64,000 nucleotides of DNA from Vibrio penaeicida (GTDB lineage: Bacteria; Pseudomonadota; Gammaproteobacteria; Enterobacterales; Vibrionaceae). The stretch covers positions 1,674,001 to 1,738,000 of the forward strand of contig NZ_AP025145.1 of NCBI RefSeq assembly GCF_019977755.1. The letters run 5' to 3'. Below the pieces are notes generated by a model that did not search any database, was not told where the DNA came from, and saw nothing but the letters and a program-made list of their open reading frames with translations. Position numbers and translations under genes: made by a program. Shown here piece after piece: positions 16,811-26,049 of the stretch. Within the stretch, counting starts at the first letter, position 1. The number at the start of each line of letters is the position of its first letter.

Positions 16811-18274
16811 TTAATCTAATGAGTATTGGGCTTTAAGGGCGCTCAGTTTTGCGCCATGTTCATCGGCTAGTGCCGCTTCCCTGAGCTCTCTCAAAAGGTC
16901 AGGTGTTATTTGCTTCGGGTACTGCCGAGTAACAGACATAACCTGTCGGTAGTTATTCATCCCGCGCTTGTGGGTGTCTCCGTAACCCTTCACCAATCGC
17001 TGGCACAGCGCGATTTCTTGGGCTATCGCTGGGTTGGTTAATGCGGTGTGCTTGATACGTTCAATCCAGTCCAAAATGGCGGCTCGTTCGTTCTTGTAAC
17101 GCAGAGTGATTCGGCGATATTTCTTCCAATTAGCCAGTAAAAACAGCAATAAAAAACCTGATAAAGAACTTGTTCTCACCACTCGCCCCTCTTGGGTCAG
17201 CTTTTTGACCAAGCCAGATAGTGCCTTCGAATGCTTTAACCAACGCCCTAAGGAAGCGGGCAGTGAATCGCATATTTCATCCAATCCGGGGTGCATGAAC
17301 TCTTCGATTTGCAGCAGCTGAGTTTGGGCTGCCTCCACTTCTTCTCTTACCCGTTGAAAACGCGATGCACGCACTTTTAAATCCGCCACTCTCATTACGT
17401 CTTCATAGCTAAGCCAAAGCGCCAAATGTCTCGCCACAACCTCTAAAAGCTGTGGGTGCTCAGTCAGTGACATCTCATTCAATAGGTCGACGTATTCTTG
17501 CGCGTAGTGCAGATCTTGATAATCCAGTAAACGTTCAATGCCATTACTGATCGTCTCTTGGCACTCTTTCGGAAAGTCGTGGCTTAAGGGATGAAGTGAA
17601 AGACGTTGGAACGTTGGCTCGGGTTGAGACCTTTCGGTCGATCCATTCGATGTTAAAAGACAAGCCGCATTAAACGCATTCAGGCTTTCTTTTACGCCAA
17701 TGCCGCCTTGTTTGATGGTGTGCTCAAACGCTTCTCTGGAAAAAGGCAACACACCTGATTCGCTCAACGCCCCAAACAACACAGAGCTGATCACGCTTTT
17801 GTTTTCTGCAGCCACTTTCGCCATATCGAATTTTATTAGGCGTTTAGAGGACTTTTCTGCGTGCGCAATCAAAGAGTGGCTGTCGACACGCCCATCGCCC
17901 ATATCGGAACGCTCTTGATAGGAATACACACGATGTGTTGAAGAAATCAGCACTGTTTGTGACGCCGTGACTAAACCTCGCTGTATCGCACGCCCTGCTT
18001 CCATTAACTCCGACGTAAGTACGATGTCGACGTCTTCGGGAATGGGCATTAAAGCCAGTACAGGGACAGCGTTATGCTTTTCCGCAATGTCTCTAGAAAA
18101 CAGCTCCACGTAGTAAATGGTTGAACCGGTTCGTTGGGCTACCCCAGGGACGGATGTCGTTTGGGCATAAAACCCATTCGCTTCGGCTAAATGTACGATC
18201 CAGTCGGCTAATACGCCTCCCCCTTCTCCGCCCATGGCAAGAATGGCAATTTTAATGGGTTTGTTCAGATTCAT
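16811..18274 (-). CDS. iorB: indolepyruvate ferredoxin oxidoreductase subunit beta family protein
   Basis: 487 residues, about twice the ~200 of a classical IorB. The N-terminal ~1-195 is the gamma/catalytic domain of 2-oxoacid:ferredoxin oxidoreductases, with LAMGGEGGGVLADWIVHLAE and the TTSVPGVAQRTGSTIYYVE loop. The C-terminal ~230-487 is a helical domain found in long IorB-like proteins. It works with the IorA subunit encoded 9 bp upstream to decarboxylate a 2-oxoacid to an acyl-CoA. RBS AAGGAGGAG. Substrate is not certain: indolepyruvate by name, but the neighbours fit an aryl-glyoxylate better. Confidence 0.85.
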   Translation of the reverse strand: MNLNKPIKIAILAMGGEGGGVLADWIVHLAEANGFYAQTTSVPGVAQRTGSTIYYVELFSRDIAEKHNAVPVLALMPIPEDVDIVLTSELMEAGRAIQRGLVTASQTVLISSTHRVYSYQERSDMGDGRVDSHSLIAHAEKSSKRLIKFDMAKVAAENKSVISSVLFGALSESGVLPFSREAFEHTIKQGGIGVKESLNAFNAACLLTSNGSTERSQPEPTFQRLSLHPLSHDFPKECQETISNGIERLLDYQDLHYAQEYVDLLNEMSLTEHPQLLEVVARHLALWLSYEDVMRVADLKVRASRFQRVREEVEAAQTQLLQIEEFMHPGLDEICDSLPASLGRWLKHSKALSGLVKKLTQEGRVVRTSSLSGFLLLFLLANWKKYRRITLRYKNERAAILDWIERIKHTALTNPAIAQEIALCQRLVKGYGDTHKRGMNNYRQVMSVTRQYPKQITPDLLRELREAALADEHGAKLSALKAQYSLD

Positions 18275-18283
18275 GTCTCCTCC

Positions 18284-20461
18284 TTACCCTTCTGCACGGC
18301 TAATTTGGCGCTCATAGATATCTTGAAGCCAGTGAATGATTTTGCTTTGAAAGCGCTGCCACAACGCTTCCAGTTTTTTAGGGTGCGTTATGATGCGTGC
18401 GCGATAAAATGACGGGCAAAGCACTGCAGCGTGGGAAACCTCGCCACATAAGCCGCACCCGACACAGCTGTTTAACACCGTGGCGACCGGGTCTTGCCTT
18501 AATGGGTCTGGGTTCGTTTTTATGGAAAGCGATGGGCAGCCGGAAAGGCGAATGCACGAGTGATCACCGGTGCAAGTATCCGAGTCAATCCCAAAGCGTT
18601 CGCGTGCATTTCTGACGCCATTGGCAATGTCTTTTCGAACTTGTCGCTTCACCCTTCTCTGCTTATTGAGCATGCACTCACTTTGGGCAACGATGACTTT
18701 GGGGCCTCCCTCTTTTGTTGTGAGCGCTTCGCGGAGGGTTTTCATCATGTTTTTTAGGTCATAAGTTCGCTCAACGGTTTTTATCCATTTCACGCCGACG
18801 CCTTTCGCCGCCTTCTCAATATCGTGCCCTGTACTTCGACTTTCGTTTTTGGCGACCGACGACAAAATGTCTTGCCCACCGGTTGCCGCCGTATATCGGT
18901 TGTCGACCACCAGCGTTACATGATCGCTTTTGTTAAACACGGCATTCGCGATACCGCTGGTTAATCCGTTGTGCCAAAAGCCACCATCCCCCATCACGGC
19001 TATCGCGCGCTTTTGCGATTCGGTGTGAAAAGCGGAAACGCCGGCACCGCCCAATCCATAACCCATCGTGGTATTACCAAGATTGAAAGGCGGTAAAATG
19101 GAAAATAAATGGCAGCCAATGTCGGCGCTCACGTGATGAGTTCCGATATCTTTTTCCAGCATTTTTAATGCCGTAAATACTGGACGTTCTGGGCACCCCG
19201 TACAAAAGCCAGGGGGACGAGGGTTAATCAGAGTGTTTAGCGGCTCTGGCTCGACTTCCTTTACTGGGCTTGGCTCACTAATTTCGACGACCGAGATATT
19301 GGAGCCGATGGATTTGCAATCGGTATTGTGTGAAATATCATACTGACCCAAAAACTGCGATATGCCTTTGATCAGCGTTTTGGCGTTGTACTCACCGGCT
19401 AAGGGCAACACGTCTTTACCGTGCAGTTCTGTGGTGATTTCTTTTTGCTTAAAAATGCTGGCAATATTCTGTTCAATGAAATTGGGTTGTCCCTGCTCGA
19501 TAACCAGAACCGCATCCTTACTTTTGCAGAAGGATTCGAGCTCATCGTCCACCAGCGGATAGGTTACATTCAGCACGTATAAAGGGATGTCGGACTCACC
19601 ATAAATATCGCTCACACCCAGTTTTTCGAGGGCTCGAATCACATTGTTGTAGCAACCGCCTTGGAGAATAATGCCGATGTTTTTTTCTTTGCCGAAAAAG
19701 AACTCGTTGAGATGGTTTTGCTGAATGTACTCCACAGCCGCGGGCCAACGCTTCGTGATCTTTTCTTCTTCGTGCAAAAAGCTCGCTGGAGGTAAGACAA
19801 TTCTGTCGATGTCTCGATAGGGGTTTTCGATGGCGTCTTTAGGTGTGTATTTCGCACGAACGTTATCGGACGTTTCAAACTGACCGTGTAAGTGACAAGA
19901 ACGAATGCCAATTTGCAGCATAACAGGAGTATTACTGGCTTCGGAAAGCTCGAATCCCGTTTTTACAGCATTCACAATAGCGGGAATATTGGGACGCGGA
20001 TCCAACAACCAGATTTGCGATTTCATGGCAAAAGCGTGGCTTCGTTCCTGCATGATGGAAGACCCTTCGCCGTAGTCTTCCCCCACTATGATCAACGCCC
20101 CACCTTTGACACCACCCGAAGCCAAGTTGGCAAGTGCATCACTGGCAACGTTAGTACCCACTGTCGACTTAAACGTGATGGCACCGCGAAGGGGGTAATT
20201 AACCGACGCCGATAACGTTGCCGCAGCGGTGGCTTCACTTGCGCTGTTTTCAAATCTCACATCGTATTCCGACAGCACTTCTTGTGCATCGGCTAACACA
20301 TCCAGTAAATGCGATATGGGCGAACCCTGATAACCCGCTACGTAATTCACACCCGATTCCAAAAGCGCTTTCGTCACGGCGAGTATCCCTTCGCCGCTAA
20401 ACACTTCCCCTTCACCTAAACGAAGTTTGCTCATTTCGTTTACAAAAGATCGTTCAGCCAT
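18284..20461 (-). CDS. iorA: indolepyruvate ferredoxin oxidoreductase subunit alpha (IorA-type)
   Basis: 725 residues. N-terminal pyrimidine-binding domain (GVNYVAGYQGSPISHLLD, FENSASEATAAATLSASVN). A central TPP domain contains CTGCPERPVFTAL and the TPP/Mg motif GDGGFWHNGLTSGIANAVFN. A C-terminal ferredoxin-like region has CVGCGLCG-(n)-C ligands (LNSCVGCGLCGEVSHAAVLCP) plus an earlier cysteine pair for iron-sulphur clusters. Catalyses 2-oxoacid + CoA + oxidised ferredoxin to acyl-CoA + CO2. RBS AGAGGAAG. A 390-bp gap separates it from the upstream FAD oxidoreductase, so it may have its own promoter. Confidence 0.88.
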   Translation of the reverse strand: MAERSFVNEMSKLRLGEGEVFSGEGILAVTKALLESGVNYVAGYQGSPISHLLDVLADAQEVLSEYDVRFENSASEATAAATLSASVNYPLRGAITFKSTVGTNVASDALANLASGGVKGGALIIVGEDYGEGSSIMQERSHAFAMKSQIWLLDPRPNIPAIVNAVKTGFELSEASNTPVMLQIGIRSCHLHGQFETSDNVRAKYTPKDAIENPYRDIDRIVLPPASFLHEEEKITKRWPAAVEYIQQNHLNEFFFGKEKNIGIILQGGCYNNVIRALEKLGVSDIYGESDIPLYVLNVTYPLVDDELESFCKSKDAVLVIEQGQPNFIEQNIASIFKQKEITTELHGKDVLPLAGEYNAKTLIKGISQFLGQYDISHNTDCKSIGSNISVVEISEPSPVKEVEPEPLNTLINPRPPGFCTGCPERPVFTALKMLEKDIGTHHVSADIGCHLFSILPPFNLGNTTMGYGLGGAGVSAFHTESQKRAIAVMGDGGFWHNGLTSGIANAVFNKSDHVTLVVDNRYTAATGGQDILSSVAKNESRSTGHDIEKAAKGVGVKWIKTVERTYDLKNMMKTLREALTTKEGGPKVIVAQSECMLNKQRRVKRQVRKDIANGVRNARERFGIDSDTCTGDHSCIRLSGCPSLSIKTNPDPLRQDPVATVLNSCVGCGLCGEVSHAAVLCPSFYRARIITHPKKLEALWQRFQSKIIHWLQDIYERQISRAEG

Positions 20462-20851
20462 GTCTTCCTCTCACTTCCTTGTTGACTGCATTTTTCAACA
20501 GCGTTTTCTGCGTTGTGTGCGGTGCGATTGCAGCGTCATTACCGCAATATTGGCGACAGCACTTTCTGCGCGCGTTGCTGTATTTCTGCTTGCTGTGTCT
20601 TATTAGTACAAAGCACCAGAGGCTCAACATCAATCGATAAGAAGGGGTGAAAATCGCTTTCTCGCGAGTAGTGGATAGAGGGTGCAGAGACCGGATAACT
20701 TCTTCGTGTATAAGAAGAAATTAAGTTTGGATGTGCAGGCAAAATCGCGCTGTAAACGAAAAAATCACACCCTAACGAAACGATAGAAGCGTGATTTGAT
20801 TGAGGGGAAAATCTCTATTTATCGAAGCAAGAAATCAAGACAAAGAAAAAA
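20462..20851. other. intergenic gap inside the catabolic cluster
   Basis: 390 bp between iorA and the FAD oxidoreductase. A 67-codon frame (20539-20742) lacks a ribosome binding site and I do not accept it. Near 20828-20868 the bases ATCAAGACRAAGAAAAA occur twice in tandem. A promoter for the downstream genes could lie here but I cannot define one. Confidence 0.35.
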
Positions 20852-22507
20852 TCAAGACGAAGAAAAAAAGCGTTTCTTGAGCAGTTGCCGTGCGACCAAA
20901 TAGCCCGACGTGGCACCTAAGCCGGGGCCGGGGTGGGTGCTCGCACCAATATGCAGTACATTTTTCACCGATGTTTGGTGGCATTTTGCCGAGCCAGTAG
21001 GGGCAAACGGTCGCAACCAGAAAAACTGATCAGGGCTGCACACACCGGAATAAGGATCACCCCCCACTAAGTTGCAGTTTAACGATTCCAAATCCGCAGG
21101 GCTGTAGGATTTACGCCCCACAATCAATGACGAGAATCCCGGCATCACGTTTTCTAGTCGATCTTGTACACGCTGTGCAACCGCTTCACGAACCGCTTCT
21201 GTCCATTGCCCATCTTCGGGTATTGAAATTTGATCGAGTTCATCTCCTTTCAACTTAGACGGCAGTTCTTGCATCTGAACCCACAAGATCCAGCCTCCTT
21301 CCGGCGCTCGGCTTGGATCGACGGCTGTCGGCTGCCCAATTCCCAGTGTCGGTTTTGCCGGAATGATTCCATTGTTGGCTTGTGTGACTGACAAACACAC
21401 TTGCTCCATGCTTTCGGTTAAATGGACAAGAGGCACGTTCAACAGTTCTGGCTCAGTCCATGGGGGCGGCGCACTAAGTGCAAAATGCACCTGCATGCCT
21501 CCGCGACCGAATTGATAGCCTTTTGCTCGCCTTCTCACCTCTAAAGGAGCCTGTTTTTTGTTCTTCAAAAATCGTCCGTAAAGCTGATCAGGAGCAACGT
21601 TGCACACCACATGCTCCTTCGCGGAATAGAGGGTCTGGTTTGCCACTACGCCCTTAGCTACCTCGGAGTCACCTTTAGCTGAAAACGCATTCTTCTTCGT
21701 TTGGGTGACCATTTCGTCCACGTTTGCATCATGGATAATGGTTCCACCATACTCTTCGATAACCTGTGTTAAAGCGCGAACGAGGTTATTACTGCCCCCT
21801 TTCACTACCGGCATTCCACCTGCGACGACCGCTGCGAACGTGAGCTTTCCAATCAGAGCCGAACTGGCTTCATCTGGTCCTAAACCCGTATGAAGAACCC
21901 AAGGCGCGATCAGCGCTCGGGTCTTGTCATGCTGAAATGTTCTAAGCGACCAGCGACGACAGCTTTCAAGGGAGTCCGACATAAAAGAAAGTAACCCGTT
22001 CGTTCCGCGCTTTCGCCATTCGCTAACAATCAAACGAATGAGGTTCCAACTGAACGGTTGGTTATTGAGTAAACCAAAGGTAAGAGAGGCATCCTTCCCA
22101 AACAGCGTTTCTGCGCTTGTCCCGAACGCGCTGCCATCTCCCGGACAACAAGCCTCTAACCTTTTCACCGTGTCTTCAATATCACTTTTAAGTGCCAAAC
22201 CAGTGCCATCAGGAAAAACAATACCGGTTGAGTAGTCATTTTGAACAAACTCCACGCCTTTTCTATCGAGTGCCTCTTTAAGCTCACCGTATCCAGCCCC
22301 TCCAACAAATAAGGGATACCACATCGACATAATGTCGTGATGATAACCAGGAAAGAGTTCTTCAGTGCGAATACACCCTCCAGACACCGAGTTGCGCTCT
22401 AAGATCAACACGGATTTGCCGTTCATTGCGAGGATCGCGGCACACACTAAGGTGTTTATGCCGCTGCCAATAAAAATCACATCTGCATCAATACTGCTTT
22501 TTTTCAT
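20852..22507 (-). CDS. FAD-dependent oxidoreductase, phytoene-desaturase-like
   Basis: 551 residues from the ATG at 22507, chosen for GAGG upstream. Dinucleotide-binding N-terminus DVIFIGSGINTLVCAAILAMNGKSVLILERNSVSGG (residues ~8-43) and C-terminal HIGASTHPGPGLGATSGYLVARQLL (~517-541), both typical of COG1233/phytoene dehydrogenase relatives. These oxidise or isomerise hydrophobic substrates with FAD. No carotenoid genes are nearby. Its place between an isatin-hydrolase-like gene and iorA suggests a step on an indolic or aromatic compound, which is inference only. Confidence 0.75.
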   Translation of the reverse strand: MKKSSIDADVIFIGSGINTLVCAAILAMNGKSVLILERNSVSGGCIRTEELFPGYHHDIMSMWYPLFVGGAGYGELKEALDRKGVEFVQNDYSTGIVFPDGTGLALKSDIEDTVKRLEACCPGDGSAFGTSAETLFGKDASLTFGLLNNQPFSWNLIRLIVSEWRKRGTNGLLSFMSDSLESCRRWSLRTFQHDKTRALIAPWVLHTGLGPDEASSALIGKLTFAAVVAGGMPVVKGGSNNLVRALTQVIEEYGGTIIHDANVDEMVTQTKKNAFSAKGDSEVAKGVVANQTLYSAKEHVVCNVAPDQLYGRFLKNKKQAPLEVRRRAKGYQFGRGGMQVHFALSAPPPWTEPELLNVPLVHLTESMEQVCLSVTQANNGIIPAKPTLGIGQPTAVDPSRAPEGGWILWVQMQELPSKLKGDELDQISIPEDGQWTEAVREAVAQRVQDRLENVMPGFSSLIVGRKSYSPADLESLNCNLVGGDPYSGVCSPDQFFWLRPFAPTGSAKCHQTSVKNVLHIGASTHPGPGLGATSGYLVARQLLKKRFFSSS

Positions 22508-22579
22508 GCTACTGCCTCTTTGCCTAATCCTTTTTTTCAATGAACAGCTATACTCGTTCGCCGAATCGTTAAACCTTGC

Positions 22580-23365
22580 TTAACCGCCGACCAAGGCAAG
22601 AACACGGAGCGGGCTGCCCGACCCACCTTCTATTTTCAGTGGTGCAGCGACAATCAAAGCACCAGTGGCAGGGAGCTGGTCCAAATTTTTGAGGCACTGC
22701 AGCCCGTATTTATTGGCGCCATGCATTAGGGTGTGGCAAGGCAGTGGCGTCGGCCACATAAAGGATTGTCCTGCGTCAGTATTAATGGTTTCGACGCCAA
22801 AGCCCAGCACATTTCTTTCGTTGATCATCCACTCCACCGCATCTTGAGTCGGTCCTGGTGTGTGTGTGCCGTCTTCCTTCATGTTTAAGAAAGCAGTAGG
22901 GTCGTTCACTCGTTTCGACCAATCGGTTCGAAACAAAACCCACGCACCCTCTGGAATGGTGCCATGCTGGCTTTCCCACGATTCAAGAAAATCTACCGTA
23001 AGTAACCAATCGGGGTCGTCAGCGACCTCTTGACTGGCATCCACCACTACAGCAGGGGCGACAAAGTTATGAACGGGAATGGTATCGACCGAGTTTTTGG
23101 GGTGGTCTTTTCCGCTGATCCAGTGAACAGGGGCATCGAAGTGGGTGCCTGTATGTTCCCCACAACGAAAGTTATTCCAGTACCAGCCTGGGCCATTTTC
23201 ATCGTATTGGGAAATCGTTTCTTTTTTAAATCCCCAAACCTGACCAAATTCTTCCGGTAACTGAAGGGCTGGGAATTCTTCATTCAATGTTTGGGTAAGG
23301 TCGATAACCTTAACTCCACCATTGCCCAAACTTTCTGATAGTGCATTTAGAATTGCGTCCGACAT
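22580..23365 (-). CDS. cyclase-family metal-dependent hydrolase, isatin-hydrolase-like
   Basis: 261 residues. The family motif HxGTHxDxPxH is intact: His71, His75, Asp77 and His81 in GEHTGTHFDAPVHWISG. The surrounding sequence (WYWNNFRCGEHTG, PDWLLTVDFLESWESQHG, WVLFRTDWSKR, LKIEGGSGSPLRVLAL) closely recalls Mn-dependent isatin hydrolases, which open isatin to isatinate, more than bacterial kynurenine formamidases. Other cyclase-family amidases cannot be excluded. First gene of the minus-strand cluster, RBS AAGGAAAG. Promoter expected within 23366-23805, shared with the divergent catalase. Confidence 0.78.
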   Translation of the reverse strand: MSDAILNALSESLGNGGVKVIDLTQTLNEEFPALQLPEEFGQVWGFKKETISQYDENGPGWYWNNFRCGEHTGTHFDAPVHWISGKDHPKNSVDTIPVHNFVAPAVVVDASQEVADDPDWLLTVDFLESWESQHGTIPEGAWVLFRTDWSKRVNDPTAFLNMKEDGTHTPGPTQDAVEWMINERNVLGFGVETINTDAGQSFMWPTPLPCHTLMHGANKYGLQCLKNLDQLPATGALIVAAPLKIEGGSGSPLRVLALVGG

Positions 23366-23805
23366 AGCTCTTTCCTTGTAATAGCAACCATGGGTTATGG
23401 TTATAGGATTTGAAAATGGCTTCTATCCGGATCAAGAAAACTGTATCCAATCGATGCACTAAACTATTCAAACTGAATACAAAAGAAAGGGAGATAAAAA
23501 TAATAGGATGACGACAAGTAATATGAATAACTGCGCAGGTTCGCTTCTTGATGGGTATTAAATTACGGATTTATATAGCATTTCAAAACACCTTTTTGAG
23601 TTGCTTGTCAATTGATTTAGATTTGCGCTATGCTATTCATTCTCTCCTTTCGCACCAATATCACATCAAGTTGCACAGAACTCGCATTAATAGAAATCAC
23701 CAATTGATTTTATAGAAGAAACCTATTTCCAATCATAAATGTAAAGACCCTATACTGCTTGTTGGCAGAAAAGAGCTTTGAATCTTGTATATAAAGGAAG
23801 CAAAT
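23366..23805. promoter_or_regulatory. divergent promoter region, catabolic cluster / catalase
   Basis: 440 bp without a gene. AT-rich toward the catalase side. RBS AAGGAAG at 23794-23800 serves the catalase. I see no strong palindrome that can be tied to a known regulator. Confidence 0.5.
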
Positions 23806-25314
23806 ATGCAGGTCGTCAAAAGCTTACTTATCGTCTCAATTGGGGTTGCGTCTAGTGCACATAGTACAACAATGACACGTGACAACGGCGCACCAGTTGG
23901 CGATAACCAAAACTCGATTACCGCGGGTCCTACAGGTAGTGTCTTACTTCAGGATGTGCATTTAATTCAGAAACTTCAACGGTTTGCTCGTGAGCGCATA
24001 CCAGAAAGAGTCGTCCACGCCCGAGGGACAGGTGTGCATGGTGAGTTCGTGTCTAGTGGGGACTATACCGATCTCACTTTGGCTGCACCGTTCGCCCAAA
24101 AAGGGAAGAAAACGCCTGTTTTTGTGCGTTTCTCTACCGTTGTTCACTCAAAGGGTTCACCGGAAACATTAAGAGATCCTCGCGGATTCGCGACCAAGTT
24201 CTATACGGATCAAGGTAACTGGGATCTGGTTGGGAATAACCTTCCTGTGTTCTTTATTCGTGACGCCATTAAATTCCCGGATATGGTGCACTCTTTGAAA
24301 CCATCACCTGTATCTAATGTGCAGGATCCGAATCGCTTTTTTGACTTTTTCAGCCATGAGCCAGGGTCTACCCATATGTTGTCTTGGGTTTATTCCAATA
24401 TGGGTGTACCAGCAAGCTATCGAAAAATGGACGGTTTTGGCGTTCACGCATTTAAGTGGATCAATGCTGAAGGCGACGTTAATTACGTGAAATTCCAGTG
24501 GAAAAGCCAGCAAGGTACGCAGGGATTACGCCCGAAAGAAGTGGTTGAAATGCAAGGTAAAGATTTCAATCATTTAACCAATGATCTGTACAGTGAGATC
24601 AATAAGGGCAATTTCCCTAAGTGGGATTTGTACGTAAAAGTTCTAACGCCAGAAGCTTTGATGAAGCTGGATTACAACGGTTTGGATGCCACCAAAATGT
24701 GGCTCGATGTCGAAGATAAAAAAGTCGGCACCATGACGCTAAACCGAGTACCCGATAACTTCTTCCAAGAGACAGAACAGTCGGCGTTTGCGCCTTCTAA
24801 CCTCATTCCTGGAATAGAACCTTCAGAAGATCGCTTATTGCAAGGTCGAGTTTTTTCGTATGCCGATACTCAGCTTTATCGCCTTGGAGCGAACCACTCG
24901 CAGTTTCATATAAACCGTGCCCGTGTAGATGTGCTTAACCACAATCAAGAAGGGGCATCGAACAACGGCAACACTAAGTCGGACATTAACTATCAGCCAA
25001 GTCGACAGTTAGCGCTGGCAGAAGATACTCAGTTCCGAGCCGTACAAACAGAGTTACAAGGGACGGTGCAACAAAAGGCCATCAGTAACCCACGTAACTT
25101 CTTCCAAGCTGGTGTGTTTTACCGAAACCTAACACCTCAGGAGCAAGAAGATTTGGTGACGAATCTAGCCGGCGACCTTGGTCGAGTGAGCGACGAGAAA
25201 ACCAAACATATCATGCTCAGCCACTTCTATCGAGCAGATGAAAACTTCGGCATGGCGATCACCAGTGCTGTTAATGGTGACATCAACAAGGTGAAAAAGA
25301 TCGCAAGCATGTAG
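23806..25314 (+). CDS. katA: exported heme catalase (clade 3 type)
   Basis: 502 residues from the ATG at 23806, chosen over an in-frame TTG at 23785 because AAGGAAG is correctly placed. Residues 1-~20 (MQVVKSLLIVSIGVASSAHS) form a signal peptide, so the enzyme is probably periplasmic. Core motifs are present: distal His71 in VVHARGTGVHGEF, GNNLPVFFIRDAIKFPD with the distal Asn, and the proximal heme-Tyr segment RVFSYADTQLYRLGANH. Breaks down hydrogen peroxide. Followed by an ankyrin gene, an association known for exported catalases (KatB-AnkB in Pseudomonas). Confidence 0.93.
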   Translation: MQVVKSLLIVSIGVASSAHSTTMTRDNGAPVGDNQNSITAGPTGSVLLQDVHLIQKLQRFARERIPERVVHARGTGVHGEFVSSGDYTDLTLAAPFAQKGKKTPVFVRFSTVVHSKGSPETLRDPRGFATKFYTDQGNWDLVGNNLPVFFIRDAIKFPDMVHSLKPSPVSNVQDPNRFFDFFSHEPGSTHMLSWVYSNMGVPASYRKMDGFGVHAFKWINAEGDVNYVKFQWKSQQGTQGLRPKEVVEMQGKDFNHLTNDLYSEINKGNFPKWDLYVKVLTPEALMKLDYNGLDATKMWLDVEDKKVGTMTLNRVPDNFFQETEQSAFAPSNLIPGIEPSEDRLLQGRVFSYADTQLYRLGANHSQFHINRARVDVLNHNQEGASNNGNTKSDINYQPSRQLALAEDTQFRAVQTELQGTVQQKAISNPRNFFQAGVFYRNLTPQEQEDLVTNLAGDLGRVSDEKTKHIMLSHFYRADENFGMAITSAVNGDINKVKKIASM

Positions 25315-25346
25315 CTGATTTGAAAATGAAATAAGTCCATCTAAGC

Positions 25347-25400
25347 CCCGTGCGCCACTTCCCCTGCTCTTTTCTGCCAATTAGAGTGGTGGCGTACGGG
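25347..25400. other. inverted repeat between catalase and ankyrin genes
   Basis: CCCGTGCGCCACT (25347-) and AGTGGTGGCGTACGGG (25385-25400) can pair over about 12 bp with a long loop. No T-run follows on the plus strand, so it is more likely a processing or attenuation hairpin than a full terminator. Confidence 0.5.
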
Positions 25401-25474
25401 CACCTTAAACTTGGCTTGTTACAAAAAATTAAAAGTTACTAAGAACAGAAAGTCACTGAGATTAGGAGGTTGCT

Positions 25475-25942
25475 ATGAAATCCCTACTTGTTCGAATCTT
25501 GCTTGTTAGTGCTATCTGGCTGCCATCACTTAGCTTTGCAACTCAAGCATCCCAACCCGATTCGCTGGAGAGTCAGCAAAAGTCGTTAATTCAATATTTC
25601 TTTGCCGCAGCTCGAACAGGAGAAGAAGAGGTCGTACGCACCTTTGTGAAATCAGGCTTCCCCATTAACCAAATCAACGCTCAAAGCTATACCGCACTTA
25701 TGGTCGCCGCCTACCACGGGCAATCTGAAATCGTAAAAACATTGCTCCACTTCGGCGCAGATACTTGCATCCAAGACAAGCGCGGTAATACCGCTATCAT
25801 GGGGGCTTTGATTAAGGGAGAGTTTTCTATCGCCACAACCTTGTATGGCTATGATTGCGACCCTACCTTAAGAAACAAAGCAGGCATGACACTAGAAGAG
25901 TTTGCAGAGTTTTGGGGGCAAAAAGACTTGTTAGTAAAGTAA
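25475..25942 (+). CDS. exported ankyrin-repeat protein, AnkB-like
   Basis: 155 residues with signal peptide 1-22 (MKSLLVRILLVSAIWLPSLSFA). Ankyrin repeats at ~40-72, ~73-105 (SYTALMVAAYHGQSEIVKTLLHFGAD) and ~106-140 (GNTAIMGALIKGEFSIA). Preceded by TTAGGAGG. In Pseudomonas, a periplasmic ankyrin protein encoded behind an exported catalase is needed for full catalase activity; a similar role is inferred here. It is 160 bp from the catalase, with a hairpin between them. Confidence 0.88.
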   Translation: MKSLLVRILLVSAIWLPSLSFATQASQPDSLESQQKSLIQYFFAAARTGEEEVVRTFVKSGFPINQINAQSYTALMVAAYHGQSEIVKTLLHFGADTCIQDKRGNTAIMGALIKGEFSIATTLYGYDCDPTLRNKAGMTLEEFAEFWGQKDLLVK

Positions 25943-26049
25943 GAAGCAGGTTGCGTGTTGCAGTTTGGAAGTAAAAGGTAGGTCTTGAGGGAAAAGGCTA
26001 GCTCGTCAGCGAACAAACCAGCCTTTAACCTCGCATGTGAACCATTGGG

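Noticed and set aside
20539..20742. 67-codon minus-strand frame between iorA and the FAD oxidoreductase
   Set aside because: No ribosome binding site, no recognisable domain, composition like spacer DNA.
22580..23365. Kynurenine formamidase (KynB) call for the cyclase-family gene
   Set aside because: No other kynurenine pathway gene nearby, and flanking residues look more like isatin hydrolases; kept as an alternative only.
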